From NCBI RefSeq assembly GCF_004793765.1, contig NZ_SRYM01000010.1, forward strand, positions 36,574 to 100,573: a stretch of 64,000 nucleotides of DNA. The letters run 5' to 3'. The position numbers were made by a program, and so were the translations under genes. This stretch comes from Parabacteroides distasonis. Its GTDB lineage: Bacteria; Bacteroidota; Bacteroidia; Bacteroidales; Tannerellaceae. Shown in pieces: positions 1 through 8,853 of the stretch (the first letter of the stretch is position 1; every line of letters begins with the position of its first letter). Below the pieces are notes generated by a model. It saw only the letters and a program-made list of their open reading frames with translations. It did not search any database and had not been told where the DNA came from.

Positions 1-1772
1 TCAAAAGTCAGTGTACTGCCAAGTTCCTGCAATTTACCCCGAAAGACATCAAAAGACATCGATTCCGTCGCTACAAAAGGTAGATAAGCGGATAGTTTAT
101 CAAGATCACGAAGTTCCAACTGTCCCACGCCATAAGATAATGTCAGCGAGAATATATCATTTACAAAATTATGAGTCTTATACAACGTAACAAGCGGACG
201 CAAGGATACGACCTCGACGTCTTTCTCAAAATCGAGAAAATGCGGTTTCAATTCTTGTACGGGTATCTTTTCCAAACGTTCCACATAAGCGGAGGAAGCA
301 TCGGAGTTCTTCGGTATAATCGGTGAATAATCCGGCTTGGGTAAGATCGTTTTCGGATAGCGTCCGGTCTTCTTCGTGACGTACATATAATTCTCCGTAA
401 AATATTTCTTGGCGACCTCAATCACGTCTTCTCTTGACAAGGCATCGATACGGGCGACCTCGTCCAAATAATCCTGCCAGCTTTTCCCTTGAGAGAAAAT
501 ACGCATCATCACATCGGCCCTTGAGTTTATATCTTCCAGTTTGGAGGCATATTCACGTTTCTGTTCCAATTTCAGGCTTTGAAACATCTCATCGCTAAAA
601 TCACCCTCCTTAATACGGTTGATTTGTTTCCATACTAATTTCTCGGCTGCCGCATAGGTCTGGAAAAAGAACTTCGGGAATACCAACAAGCCTAATATCC
701 CAGCCTCATTCATACTTTGGTTAACCGCCATCGCACCCATCACCTTATGATCTACCGTCAGCTTATCCAAAAATCCCGTACCATTGGAGTTATTCAATAA
801 GGATACGGCGATATTGAGCGCAACTTGATCCGGATGATTCGCGGGAACTCCCCGGAATCCCAATGCCATAATTTTCACGAAAGGCATAGGAATACGTACG
901 TTCACTTTCTCCCGCCCCTCGAATGGTGGAAGCGCAACGATATCCCGGTGGGGTGGTTTCCCTTTTCGTATCCGTGAAAAAGTAGATTCCAAGATGGGTA
1001 AGACCTCCTCCGTATCGAAATCCCCGCTTAAGATCAATCCCATATTGGAAGCGACATAGTATTTCTCGAAGAACCGGCGCATCTCCGAAAGACGGGGATT
1101 CTTCAAGTTCTCCGCACTTCCGATAATCGGATACGCATACGGATGCGGATAGAAATAACGCTCTGTCAATTTCTCGATGGCGACACTAGCCATCGTATCT
1201 CCATACATGTTCTTTTCTTCATAGACCGTCTCTAGCTCACTTTGGAAAAGACGAAATACGGGATTTACCAAACGCTCACTATTGATCTCGGCCCATTGGG
1301 AGATATATTGCGGAGAGAATGTGTTGAAATATAATGTATAGTCGTAAGAAGTCCCGGCATTTAACTTCGTACCACCGAAACGAGAGATCAACCGGTCGAA
1401 CTCATTAGGTATTACATATTCAGCGGCACGTACGCTCAGATCGTTAATGATTCGCTGCAAATGGGCACGCATCTTGGGATCCTCGGTATCCGCCAAAGCG
1501 TCATATTTCTCAGCGATAATGTCCAGCAAGACTTTCTCGGACTCATAGTCGATCGTCCCGATCTTATCCGTTCCTTTAAACATCATATGCTCGAAATAAT
1601 GTGCGATACCTGTGTTTGGGGAATCTTTAGCTCCGGCTTTTACGACTACGGCTCCGAATATCTTAGGTTGGCTATGGTCCTCATTCAACCATACCGTCAA
1701 ATCATTACTTAATTTATGCTCTCGTACCTGTAGAAAATCTGAGGTTGACAACAGAGATCTCATGGAATCCAT
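1..1772 (-). CDS. M16 family zinc metallopeptidase (insulinase-like), partial
   Basis: Reading the minus strand from ATG at 1772 gives about 590 residues before the window ends, so the C terminus is missing. The N-terminal domain carries the inverted zinc motif HxxEH (HYFEH, near residues 57-61) with a downstream glutamate region (ELETVYEEKNM), which defines the catalytic M16 domain. The text after it fits the M16 C-terminal clamp domain and the start of a second pair, as in the 900-residue two-domain members. No signal peptide is visible at this start. Family members degrade peptides of tens of residues inside a closed chamber. A second in-frame ATG lies at 1763. A TATCTTTG box at 1792-1799 fits the start at 1772. 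Confidence 0.9.
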   Translation of the reverse strand, partial: MDSMRSLLSTSDFLQVREHKLSNDLTVWLNEDHSQPKIFGAVVVKAGAKDSPNTGIAHYFEHMMFKGTDKIGTIDYESEKVLLDIIAEKYDALADTEDPKMRAHLQRIINDLSVRAAEYVIPNEFDRLISRFGGTKLNAGTSYDYTLYFNTFSPQYISQWAEINSERLVNPVFRLFQSELETVYEEKNMYGDTMASVAIEKLTERYFYPHPYAYPIIGSAENLKNPRLSEMRRFFEKYYVASNMGLILSGDFDTEEVLPILESTFSRIRKGKPPHRDIVALPPFEGREKVNVRIPMPFVKIMALGFRGVPANHPDQVALNIAVSLLNNSNGTGFLDKLTVDHKVMGAMAVNQSMNEAGILGLLVFPKFFFQTYAAAEKLVWKQINRIKEGDFSDEMFQSLKLEQKREYASKLEDINSRADVMMRIFSQGKSWQDYLDEVARIDALSREDVIEVAKKYFTENYMYVTKKTGRYPKTILPKPDYSPIIPKNSDASSAYVERLEKIPVQELKPHFLDFEKDVEVVSLRPLVTLYKTHNFVNDIFSLTLSYGVGQLELRDLDKLSAYLPFVATESMSFDVFRGKLQELGSTLTF

Positions 1773-1791
1773 TTAAGTTTATATTATTTCA

Positions 1792-1799
1792 CAAAGATA
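1792..1799 (-). promoter_or_regulatory. Bacteroidetes -7 box upstream of the M16 peptidase
   Basis: The minus strand reads TATCTTTG, a perfect TAnnTTTG match, 20 nt upstream of the ATG at 1772. No clear -33 element is visible, so it is a candidate only. Confidence 0.5.
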
Positions 1800-1914
1800 C
1801 ATTTTTCAATTGGATTAATACACTTACATTCACAAGCAATCTTAACAAAAGGGCAATTTTAACGTAGGATTGAACCTATTTTTAAGAGTAGTGTTATATC
1901 AAAAAACGATTATT

Positions 1915-3084
1915 ATGATAAATTTAGGCAGTTGGATGAACCAAGTCCTCACCGGATGGGGCGTAGACGAGAAAATAGCAAACACATTTGATGAGGCGAT
2001 CATCGCCGTTCTACTAGTGGCGGTCGCTATCGGATTGGATTATTTATGCCAAGCTATTTTTGTCGGAGGGGTACGTAGTATCGTTAAGCATACGCATTAT
2101 CAATGGGATACGTTATTAATTAAACGTAAGGTCGTACATTATCTCGTACATACGATTCCCGGTATTTTAGTATATGCTTTGCTCCCGATGGCTTTTATCC
2201 GGGGAAAGGAATTATTATTCATTTCCCAGAAGATTTGCGTGGTCTATATCATATTTTCCCTGCTGTTAGCACTCAACGGTCTTCTCTTAATGATGCTGGA
2301 TTTGTTTAACCAACAGGAGAAAATGAAAAACAGGCCTATGAAAGGTTTTATACAAGTATTACAAGTGCTTGTTTTCTTCGTTGGCGGTATTGTCATTATA
2401 GCGATTCTCGTCAATAAATCCCCGGCTACCCTTTTCGCCGGATTAGGCGCATCGGCAGCTATTCTTATGTTGGTCTTTAAAGATAGCATATTAGGCTTCG
2501 TGGCGGGTATACAGCTTTCGGCAAATGATATGTTGCGCCCCGGCGACTGGATTACGATGCCTTCTGCCAACGCAAACGGTATTGTTCAAGAAATAACCCT
2601 AAACACCGTGAAAGTTCAGAACTTCGATAATACGATCTCGACAATCCCGCCTTATAATCTAGTGAATAGTTCTTTCCAAAACTGGCGCGGGATGGTTGAG
2701 TCCGGAGGACGTAGGGTTATGAAGTCCATTTATCTCGATTTGAATACGATCAAGTTCTGTACACCGGAGATGCTAGATACCTTCCGCAAGGAAATTCCTT
2801 TATTAGCGGATTATCAACCGGATAAGGATGTAGTCCCTACAAACTCGCAAGTATTCCGTATATATGCAGAGCGTTACCTGACAAGTCTTCCTGTCGTAAA
2901 TCAAGATTTGGATTTAATTATCAGCCAACTTCAATCCACGGAATATGGTGTTCCCATCCAGATTTATTTCTTCTCCCGAAATAAAGTATGGAAAGAATAT
3001 GAACGGATCCAGTCGGATATATTCGATCATTTCTTCGCTATGATTCCTAAATTTGAATTGAAAGTATATCAATATTCAGACTAA
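1915..3084 (+). CDS. MscS-family mechanosensitive channel (paralog 1)
   Basis: A 389-residue inner-membrane protein with four or five hydrophobic segments in the first 190 residues, then the MscS pore and beta domain. Recognisable stretches are LFAGLGASAAILMLVFKDS (pore-lining helix, Gly/Ala-rich), DMLRPGDWI and NFDNTISTIPPYNLV, typical of the YbdG/YnaI-like branch. It would open under membrane tension to release solutes in osmotic downshock. The frame is open back to a TTG at 1870, but the ATG at 1915 is the better start because it immediately precedes the first hydrophobic region. It is followed 69 nt downstream by a close paralog in the same direction. Confidence 0.9.
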   Translation: MINLGSWMNQVLTGWGVDEKIANTFDEAIIAVLLVAVAIGLDYLCQAIFVGGVRSIVKHTHYQWDTLLIKRKVVHYLVHTIPGILVYALLPMAFIRGKELLFISQKICVVYIIFSLLLALNGLLLMMLDLFNQQEKMKNRPMKGFIQVLQVLVFFVGGIVIIAILVNKSPATLFAGLGASAAILMLVFKDSILGFVAGIQLSANDMLRPGDWITMPSANANGIVQEITLNTVKVQNFDNTISTIPPYNLVNSSFQNWRGMVESGGRRVMKSIYLDLNTIKFCTPEMLDTFRKEIPLLADYQPDKDVVPTNSQVFRIYAERYLTSLPVVNQDLDLIISQLQSTEYGVPIQIYFFSRNKVWKEYERIQSDIFDHFFAMIPKFELKVYQYSD

Positions 3085-3153
3085 AGTACGTGTTCGAATT
3101 ATTTTTCCTATCTTCGTCCTCGGATTATCTACTTAAAGTTTAAAATCGTCTTT

Positions 3154-4425
3154 ATGAAAAAAATACAAGAATGGGTATATAATTTATTAGTTCAAATGGG
3201 ATTGATAAGCGAAACTTCCAGTTACCTAGACAATATAGTGATCTTATTACTTATTATAGCCGTCACCGTCGGGATCGATTATAGTTGCCGGTATATTTTC
3301 CTAGGTATGTTCAAACGATTAGCGAGGAAGACGAAAAATCAACTGGACGATTTAATCGTGGATCGTAAGATCATCAATAAGATGATGCATATGATCCCGG
3401 CCATATTGATTTATATATTGTTACCATTCGCCTTCTCAACCGAAGAGACACCGAAGATTTTAATATTGCTCCAAAAACTTTGTCAGATTTATATCATAGC
3501 GGTTTCTTTAAGGTTTATAAACGCTTCCTTAAATCTGATCCACGAGATCTATAATAAAAAAGATTCCTTTAAGAACAAGCCGTTAAAAGGCTTCATACAG
3601 ATCTTGCAGGTTACGGTTTTCTTTATTGGAGTGATATTGATTATCAGTATTCTTATCAATAAATCCCCAGTTTCTTTACTGGCCGGATTGGGTGCGTCTG
3701 CCGCTATCTTGATGTTGGTCTTTAAGGATACGATCTTAGGTTTCGTTGCCGGCATCCAATTATCCGCCAATGATATGCTCCGGGCCGGGGACTGGATCAC
3801 GATGAGTAAATATGGTGCGGACGGCACGGTTATCGAGGTGACATTGAACGCCGTGAAAGTAAGAAACTTTGACAATACCATCACGACCATCCCTCCTTAC
3901 GCCTTAGTAAGCGACGCTTTCCAAAACTGGAGAGGTATGAGCGAATCCCCGGGCCGCCGTATCAAGCGCTCTATCAATATCGATATGAACAGCGTACATT
4001 TTTGTACCCCGGAAATGCTAGAGAAATTTCGTAAGATCTCTCTTATCACGGATTACATCGATGGAAAAGAACAGGAATTAGATGAATACAATGAAGAACA
4101 TCATATCGATAGTTCCATTTGGGTGAACGGACGTAGACAGACAAATCTGGGAGTCTTCCGTGCTTATCTCGTACGTTACCTAAGAAGCCTCCCGGAAGTA
4201 AGTAAGGAATTAGTCTGCATGGTAAGGCATCTACAACCGACTGATACAGGTATTCCCATCGAACTTTATTGCTTCTCATCCAATAAGGTATGGGTCGAAT
4301 ATGAAGGGATCCAAGCGGATATATTCGACCATGTACTTGCGGTAATACCGGAGTTCGGACTAAGCGTATTCCAAAATGTATCCGGTGCGGATTTGAGGAA
4401 TATTATCATTAAACAACCTTTGTAG
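3154..4425 (+). CDS. MscS-family mechanosensitive channel (paralog 2)
   Basis: A 423-residue protein clearly paralogous to the gene just upstream. The pore region (LLAGLGASAAILMLVFKDT), the beta-domain stretch NFDNTITTIPPYALV and the C-terminal SSNKVWVEYEGIQADIFDH are almost the same in both. It differs by a longer N-terminal membrane region and an inserted hydrophilic segment near residue 310 (around DSSIWVNGRRQTN) that paralog 1 lacks. This looks like a tandem duplication followed by divergence. A TATCTTCG box (3109-3116), one base off the -7 consensus, may give it its own promoter. Confidence 0.9.
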   Translation: MKKIQEWVYNLLVQMGLISETSSYLDNIVILLLIIAVTVGIDYSCRYIFLGMFKRLARKTKNQLDDLIVDRKIINKMMHMIPAILIYILLPFAFSTEETPKILILLQKLCQIYIIAVSLRFINASLNLIHEIYNKKDSFKNKPLKGFIQILQVTVFFIGVILIISILINKSPVSLLAGLGASAAILMLVFKDTILGFVAGIQLSANDMLRAGDWITMSKYGADGTVIEVTLNAVKVRNFDNTITTIPPYALVSDAFQNWRGMSESPGRRIKRSINIDMNSVHFCTPEMLEKFRKISLITDYIDGKEQELDEYNEEHHIDSSIWVNGRRQTNLGVFRAYLVRYLRSLPEVSKELVCMVRHLQPTDTGIPIELYCFSSNKVWVEYEGIQADIFDHVLAVIPEFGLSVFQNVSGADLRNIIIKQPL

Positions 4426-4451
4426 ATAAATTGAGGCAAAAAACAGCAGAG

Positions 4452-4691
4452 ATGGAAAAGATTAGAAAAATATCGAAAGAACAAGTAGTAATGGCTTTTG
4501 TTGCCACCTGCATTGAAACAACAGCAAGGCAACTGAATACCAATTACAATGAGATATACCAAAGAATGGAACGGGTGGGGATGATAGAGAATTATATCTT
4601 ACCCAACTATGAGCCGTTGCACAGCGAAAGCCGTGAAGTATTGGCTGAACGTTTGATTGAATGTTTAAAAAATTGGGAGAACAAAAAATGA
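4452..4691 (+). CDS. DUF3791 domain protein
   Basis: A small protein (79 residues from ATG 4452). The pattern EQVVMAFVATCIE, then EIYQRMERVGMIENYI, then YEPLHSES matches the DUF3791 family, which is usually found next to DUF3990 genes. An upstream TTG at 4431 is possible but unlikely. Its stop overlaps the next start (ATGA at 4688-4691), so the two are translationally coupled. No function is established for the family; it may act as an accessory or antidote to the neighbouring DUF3990 protein (inference). Confidence 0.75.
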   Translation: MEKIRKISKEQVVMAFVATCIETTARQLNTNYNEIYQRMERVGMIENYILPNYEPLHSESREVLAERLIECLKNWENKK

Positions 4692-4966
4692 ATGAAATAA
4701 CGGTATATCATGGAAGTACAGAGAAGGTAGAAAATCCAATTTGTAGATTTGGACGAAAACATTTGGATTTCGGACAGGGATTCTATGTGACTAATCTGCG
4801 TGAACAGGCAGTCGCTTGGGCAAACAACACGGCAAGAAACAGGAAGATACCCATTGAGATCGCATTGGAAGAACTGTCCAAACACCAACCCAACAATCAA
4901 ATGTGTATTCTGAATCAAGATATAATCAACAAACATCTCCGATATGATAGAACAGAAAAGTTATAA
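4688..4966 (+). pseudogene. DUF3990 domain protein with internal deletion
   Basis: The first 40 or so residues are a good DUF3990 N terminus (VYHGSTEKV, LDFGQGFYVTN, REQAVAWAN); the last 35 (ALEELSKHQPNNQMCILNQ) are its normal C terminus. Intact DUF3990 proteins run to about 150-170 residues, so the middle 60 or so, including the usual DWLxFV and YDxxxGxxANDRV region, appears to be missing. The join is in frame, leaving a 92-residue product. DUF3990 resembles ADP-ribosyltransferase folds (HGS near the start), so the remaining protein is probably inactive. This is my reading from recall of the family; an alignment would confirm it. The start at 4688 is chosen over ATG 4661 because it couples with the preceding stop. 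Confidence 0.65.
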
Positions 4967-4973
4967 TAACCCA

Positions 4974-5195
4974 ATGAAATCACCGATAATTCAAGAAATC
5001 ATAATGAGTAATCGAATCGGTGCCATTGCCATCATTCTGGCAGAACGTTTGAATATAAGCAGTGTGAGAGCCTTGAAGTTGTTTTACGAGAGCGAAACCT
5101 GTAGCAAACTACACGACAAATCGACCGGCCTCTATCTGTACGGAGACTTGTATGTAGCGGATGAGTTTATGCGCGAAATGGAGAACAAGCAATAA
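4974..5195 (+). CDS. Small protein, second DUF3791-like member
   Basis: A 73-residue protein, MKSPIIQEIIMSNRIG at the start, then an alpha-helical region with YLYGDLYVADEFMREM near the end. Proteins of this kind commonly follow DUF3990 genes and are grouped with DUF3791. A longer start at 4944 would overlap the DUF3990 gene by 23 nt; the ATG at 4974 follows that stop. Its persistence next to a truncated DUF3990 partner suggests it is either still useful or not yet decayed. Confidence 0.6.
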   Translation: MKSPIIQEIIMSNRIGAIAIILAERLNISSVRALKLFYESETCSKLHDKSTGLYLYGDLYVADEFMREMENKQ

Positions 5196-5227
5196 CAGCA
5201 TGCGAAACCGTCAATAAGAGGCTCTCC

Positions 5228-5323
5228 AAGTGAATAACTAACCACTTCCCAACTCATAAGCTTACGGCTACCCCCAGCCGTTAGTTATTCACTTGATAAG
5301 TGGTTAGTTATTCACTTGATAAG
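5228..5323. repeat. Inverted and direct 20-bp repeats in a convergent gap
   Basis: A 20-nt sequence at 5228-5247 is repeated as a perfect inverse at 5298-5317. In the second orientation a 20-nt unit (TTAGTTATTCACTTGATAAG) occurs twice, at 5281-5300 and 5304-5323, a 23-bp period. The T-rich stretch from 5326 could make the hairpin act as a terminator for the plus-strand trio. The rest of the 5196-5409 gap shows no coding potential. Confidence 0.85.
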
Positions 5324-5409
5324 GCTTTTTTTAATTATTCAACACATTGATTTTCAGTAGCCCCAAGACAGAAAGTGCATCTACCTTTTTGGGGTATTTA
5401 AGCATCAAT

Positions 5410-6054
5410 TCACTCCTTGCCGTATAAGTTCAATAAATTTTCGCTTTTATCGATCAAGGCCTGTAAAGAAGATGCCTTTTCATAATCTTGCGTCTCTGAA
5501 AACTCTTTTATTCTGCACGACAAATCATCTATACATTCCTTCAATGTATGAGCCGTTTCATTTCGTCCATTGGAAAGAGAAGCACCAAACAACTCTATCG
5601 CCTTCCCAAGATCTTGCTCACCCCCCTCTCCCTTGTAGTACTTAATTGCCAACCGATATTGTGCTTCCGGATCATTTTGTTCCGACAAAGAGAGAAGTTC
5701 TGATAGGTCAAGATCCGGAACTTGTTCTTCGTCTCCGGCCGAAATGATTCGTATAAATTCGATAAAATAATCATCCAGCGTACTTACCAACGGATAAAAC
5801 GCAAATCGAAACACTTCCTCGTCTATACGGAAATCCACCCTTACATTCAATGCCGATTGGGACATAAGTTGATTGCAGTTTTCATTAATAAACAGACTAA
5901 CCGAATCAAAATTATCCATCTGTATCTTATTGATAAGACGAAGTACAGCCGAGTATTGGCTTTCTTGTATCTTGATTGGCACATACGCAAACATAAGTAC
6001 CTGTTTATCCGTTTCCATACAATTTAATGCGTGCGAATGCGGTTGACCAATCAT
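5410..6054 (-). CDS. YbjN-like / Sel1-repeat / UVR-motif protein, probably N-terminally damaged
   Basis: A 214-residue product. Residues 15-105 (MFAYVPIKIQES through IRIISAGDE) look like the YbjN sensory-regulator fold; residues 115-150 contain a Sel1-type repeat (DPEAQYRLAIKYYKGEGG); the C terminus (EFSETQDYEKASSLQALIDK) matches the UVR motif of UvrB/UvrC. The section upstream, 6020-6213, contains a WG-repeat segment in a different frame, so this appears to be the surviving 3' part of a longer WG-repeat protein. The ATG at 6054 follows a TGA in the same frame. It could still be translated. Function unknown. Confidence 0.55.
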   Translation of the reverse strand: MIGQPHSHALNCMETDKQVLMFAYVPIKIQESQYSAVLRLINKIQMDNFDSVSLFINENCNQLMSQSALNVRVDFRIDEEVFRFAFYPLVSTLDDYFIEFIRIISAGDEEQVPDLDLSELLSLSEQNDPEAQYRLAIKYYKGEGGEQDLGKAIELFGASLSNGRNETAHTLKECIDDLSCRIKEFSETQDYEKASSLQALIDKSENLLNLYGKE

Positions 6055-6213
6055 ATATCAGCGGAATGACGAGTTCGCCTTTTTGATTAACGAATCCATA
6101 CTTCCCCCTTTAATCACCTTAACCATGTCATGATGGAGAGTCCCAACAATATCGTATTGACTTTTCAGTTTACTAATCAGATTCTTTTCCTTGTTGGATA
6201 TTATCTTTTTCAT
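6020..6213 (-). pseudogene. Frameshifted 5' part of a WG-repeat protein
   Basis: From ATG 6213 the minus strand reads MKKIISNKEKN and reaches a TGA at 6058-6060. One frame away, from about 6104 down to 6020, it reads KYGFVNQKGELVIPLIYDW, an unmistakable WG repeat. The switch falls at a run of five Gs (6104-6108 on the plus strand as C); one additional G would join MVKVIKGG to KYGF. After the WG unit the original frame resumes as the YbjN-like protein ending at 5410. Two indels therefore appear to have broken a once-continuous gene. Confidence 0.6.
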
Positions 6214-6322
6214 TGTCTTCCGTTTTTCTGTTTATTTTTATACGTTCATACTCTCCTTGTATCGGCATAAATACTTTACCACCCACTTGAATGAAAGAAG
6301 TCGGTTCCGTACTGCTAATCAG

Positions 6323-7213
6323 TCAAATCCTATCACTCAGCTTCTCCACGACGTATTCGATCCCTACGACCAACATAAACGCCAAACAAAAAAACAGGAT
6401 GCGACTACCGAACACGTCTATCCCATTAGTGAGAAACGAATGAGATTGCAATAACACCTCTACCATCCCACGGTCATAGGCTCTTCCGGCATTTTCCAAT
6501 GACATCAGCCGTAGAAGGGGAAACTCTACGCACATATTATAAGCGATACGAGCGATAGCGACAAAAAGGGATATTCCCAATATAACGCTTAGGGAATATC
6601 CCATATTTTGCAGATATTTCACCATTGGATAACGTCCTAAGAATATCGATCTCTTATTACGCATAAGGGCACATTCCAAAGAAGACTCTAACTTCAACAA
6701 ATGATTCTCACGCAATTTAGACAACATCCAACAACTCTCTTTCCCGATTTCCTGGCGCGGAAAACTCGTCAAATGACCTATCAACGCCAGCTCCTCAAAC
6801 AAGGTTGAGCCGTCCACCCCGAAGTCCATCTCTATACCTGTCTCCTGCATAAACAAATCAGTCAGCAAATCATAGCTATCAAGCAGCGACAAATTGAAAA
6901 AAGTTCGCTTCGTTTTCCGCTGCCACCAATAAGCCCCTAAAGTCTGCTTATAGTAAAACGTAGCCGCCAGCAAAGAGTCCAAGACCTCAGTGACTTTATA
7001 ACCCGATTTATCTTTAGACAAATCCACACAAGCTTCCTCAAAAACTTTCCGATATTCTTTTAGAGGCATGAAACCTTGCAGATACTCCAACGTATTCAAG
7101 AAGAAATAGGATATAAGGCTCAAATACTCCGGGGTTTCCTCTAATTGGGTAATATCATATACCCGCTCTTTCATTTTTCGTATATTCATAACCTTTCTAC
7201 TTATTGATTTCAT
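6323..7213 (-). CDS. Hypothetical membrane protein in the yaaW-M48 cluster
   Basis: 296 residues, not assigned to a family. The first 200 residues are mainly helical and rich in charged residues. Two hydrophobic segments near the C terminus (around SVILGISLFVAIARIAYNM and RILFFCLAFMLVVGIEYVV) should anchor it in the inner membrane. The start at 7213 overlaps the M48 gene by 17 nt; a start at 7189 (MNIRKMKERV) would leave a short gap and is equally plausible. The tight spacing indicates cotranscription with the peptidase and the YaaW-like gene. Confidence 0.7.
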   Translation of the reverse strand: MKSISRKVMNIRKMKERVYDITQLEETPEYLSLISYFFLNTLEYLQGFMPLKEYRKVFEEACVDLSKDKSGYKVTEVLDSLLAATFYYKQTLGAYWWQRKTKRTFFNLSLLDSYDLLTDLFMQETGIEMDFGVDGSTLFEELALIGHLTSFPRQEIGKESCWMLSKLRENHLLKLESSLECALMRNKRSIFLGRYPMVKYLQNMGYSLSVILGISLFVAIARIAYNMCVEFPLLRLMSLENAGRAYDRGMVEVLLQSHSFLTNGIDVFGSRILFFCLAFMLVVGIEYVVEKLSDRI

Positions 7214-8000
7214 ATCTTAAACTACGTGTCAAACTAAACAAATGTCGATACTGAAAAGAATATCTCCAACGCTCCACCTCCAATGCTCGGACACACAGCT
7301 GCGGATGAGAATAAAAAGCCGTACGACACCCCTGTTGTAAACGGTTCCATAAAGAAGACTTGCGAAACTCCTCGTAAGCTTTTCCCTGCCGGATCAGATT
7401 GTCCCGTTTGTCGCTCTTCAATCCGGAAGCGAGTTTGACGAGGGCTGATTGAAACACCTCCTCTCCTACCAAGACCGAGGCACATCGGTCAGCGGACAAC
7501 TCGCTTTTCCGGCTCCAATATTGCAACGCCCCATATATCGGCAAGAACAAACCTTTATGTATCAAACCGAATAAGTATCCGGCTTCTTCCAATGTAATCA
7601 GAATGGTTTTATATAGCACATGCTTACAAAGGATATGGCCACACTCATGCCCTATGACGGATTTGAGTTCTTCACGATCCAGATGCTCGATCAATCCGCT
7701 AGAAAGGGCAATAAACGTAGAGGTCTCGCCATACGTATAAGCATTCATATAGGGAGAGTTATAGATATACAATTCCGGTTCCCGAATGCCGAGCCTTTTA
7801 ACCAGTTCTTGAAAATCATGATACAATAACGGATAATTCCAAGCATCGACCCGTATCATATTTCCCAAATTCTCCCCGCAGAATTGTTGTTCAAATCCGA
7901 ACTTCATGAAACAGGTGATCGCCTTATCCAATCCGGGGATCATTCGGATTGCCTTAATCGCTTTCGCATCTTCCGGATGCGTAATATCTTTTGCGTCCAT
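7197..8000 (-). CDS. M48-family metallopeptidase
   Basis: 267 residues. The zinc motif HExxH appears as HECGH near residues 118-122 in the stretch LKSVIGHECGHILCKH, and the third ligand region ELSADRCA follows about 50 residues later, as in HtpX/Ste24/M48 proteins. There is no signal peptide and no convincing membrane anchor, unlike HtpX. It is the middle gene of a three-gene minus-strand set, 6 nt after the YaaW-like gene. Members of this family act in protein quality control; its substrate is unknown. Confidence 0.85.
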   Translation of the reverse strand: MDAKDITHPEDAKAIKAIRMIPGLDKAITCFMKFGFEQQFCGENLGNMIRVDAWNYPLLYHDFQELVKRLGIREPELYIYNSPYMNAYTYGETSTFIALSSGLIEHLDREELKSVIGHECGHILCKHVLYKTILITLEEAGYLFGLIHKGLFLPIYGALQYWSRKSELSADRCASVLVGEEVFQSALVKLASGLKSDKRDNLIRQGKAYEEFRKSSLWNRLQQGCRTAFYSHPQLCVRALEVERWRYSFQYRHLFSLTRSLRYEINK

Positions 8001-8006
8001 AATAGA

Positions 8007-8750
8007 TCAAGCCGTTAGCACCTTCCAAGAAGATTGATTATACACCGAGCGCATATAAGCGATTTGGATCACACAAGGAATCGTCACCCGATAGGCCGGA
8101 GAAGACAAATCGTATGCCGTCCAACCGGCAGTCAGAACCCATCCAACCGGACCTGAGAAGACAGAAGCCACTTTCCCAAGCGTGTTTCTGCCGGCAAACC
8201 GCAGTCCATGTCCCAACATCATGCGGGAAACCATATTGGCAGTATACAACGCTATCTTAGATGCGAAAACTTCACCTCCTTTCCGTATAAGAAGTTGTAC
8301 GGCTGCCAACGTACATTGTTTCCGTAAATCTTTTGCCGGAATCTCCAAAGCCGCAGCCAACTCACCCAACTCTTTCGTATCCATGCGTCCAACCGCATCC
8401 GCAAACATCTTCCGCAACAGACGTTCTTCCACAGCCTCAATGGCTTCATGCTCCGAATAATCCACCCGCATCTTTTTACATACATCCCGCACGATCTCCC
8501 GATACGGAACTCCATACCCCCGGCAACAGTTCACAATCGTGTTCCCTCCATACCGTTGAAGCTCGTTAGCAACCTCTCGCCACATATTCCGCATATTATC
8601 CGGATAGTTGCACAAATAAGCATCCGTATCCGTCAATTGTTCAGCCATGCGGATTTCCCCTTTCGCATCATGCGTCAAATAATCCGCCAATGTCTTTAAA
8701 TCTTCATTCCGGCATTTCGCCAAGAATTGTAGGTCTTTGTCGTATCGCAT
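8007..8750 (-). CDS. YaaW / UPF0174-like protein (DUF3944 N terminus)
   Basis: 247 residues. The N-terminal MRYDKDLQFLAKCRNEDL is typical of DUF3944, followed by helical UPF0174/YaaW-type sequence (YGVPYREIVRDVCKKM) and a Gly/Ala-rich hydrophobic C-terminal part (GKVASVFSGPVGWVLTAGW) that may associate with membrane. The E. coli homolog YaaW has no firm function. First gene of the cluster with an M48 peptidase and a membrane protein. Upstream, TTCCTTTG at 8777-8784 is one base off the -7 consensus. Confidence 0.8.
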   Translation of the reverse strand: MRYDKDLQFLAKCRNEDLKTLADYLTHDAKGEIRMAEQLTDTDAYLCNYPDNMRNMWREVANELQRYGGNTIVNCCRGYGVPYREIVRDVCKKMRVDYSEHEAIEAVEERLLRKMFADAVGRMDTKELGELAAALEIPAKDLRKQCTLAAVQLLIRKGGEVFASKIALYTANMVSRMMLGHGLRFAGRNTLGKVASVFSGPVGWVLTAGWTAYDLSSPAYRVTIPCVIQIAYMRSVYNQSSWKVLTA

Positions 8751-8853
8751 TTCTTTCCTGTTTGATGATTATGTGGGCAAAGGAAAGAGGGGGGACGGAC
8801 AAAAGGTGTCTAAGAAAAGATAAAAAAACGCTTCTTTATTACATATAAAGCCA

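Noticed and set aside
5196..5409. Small RNA gene
   Set aside because: Hairpin potential is high because of repeats, but no promoter box on either strand supports an independent transcript.
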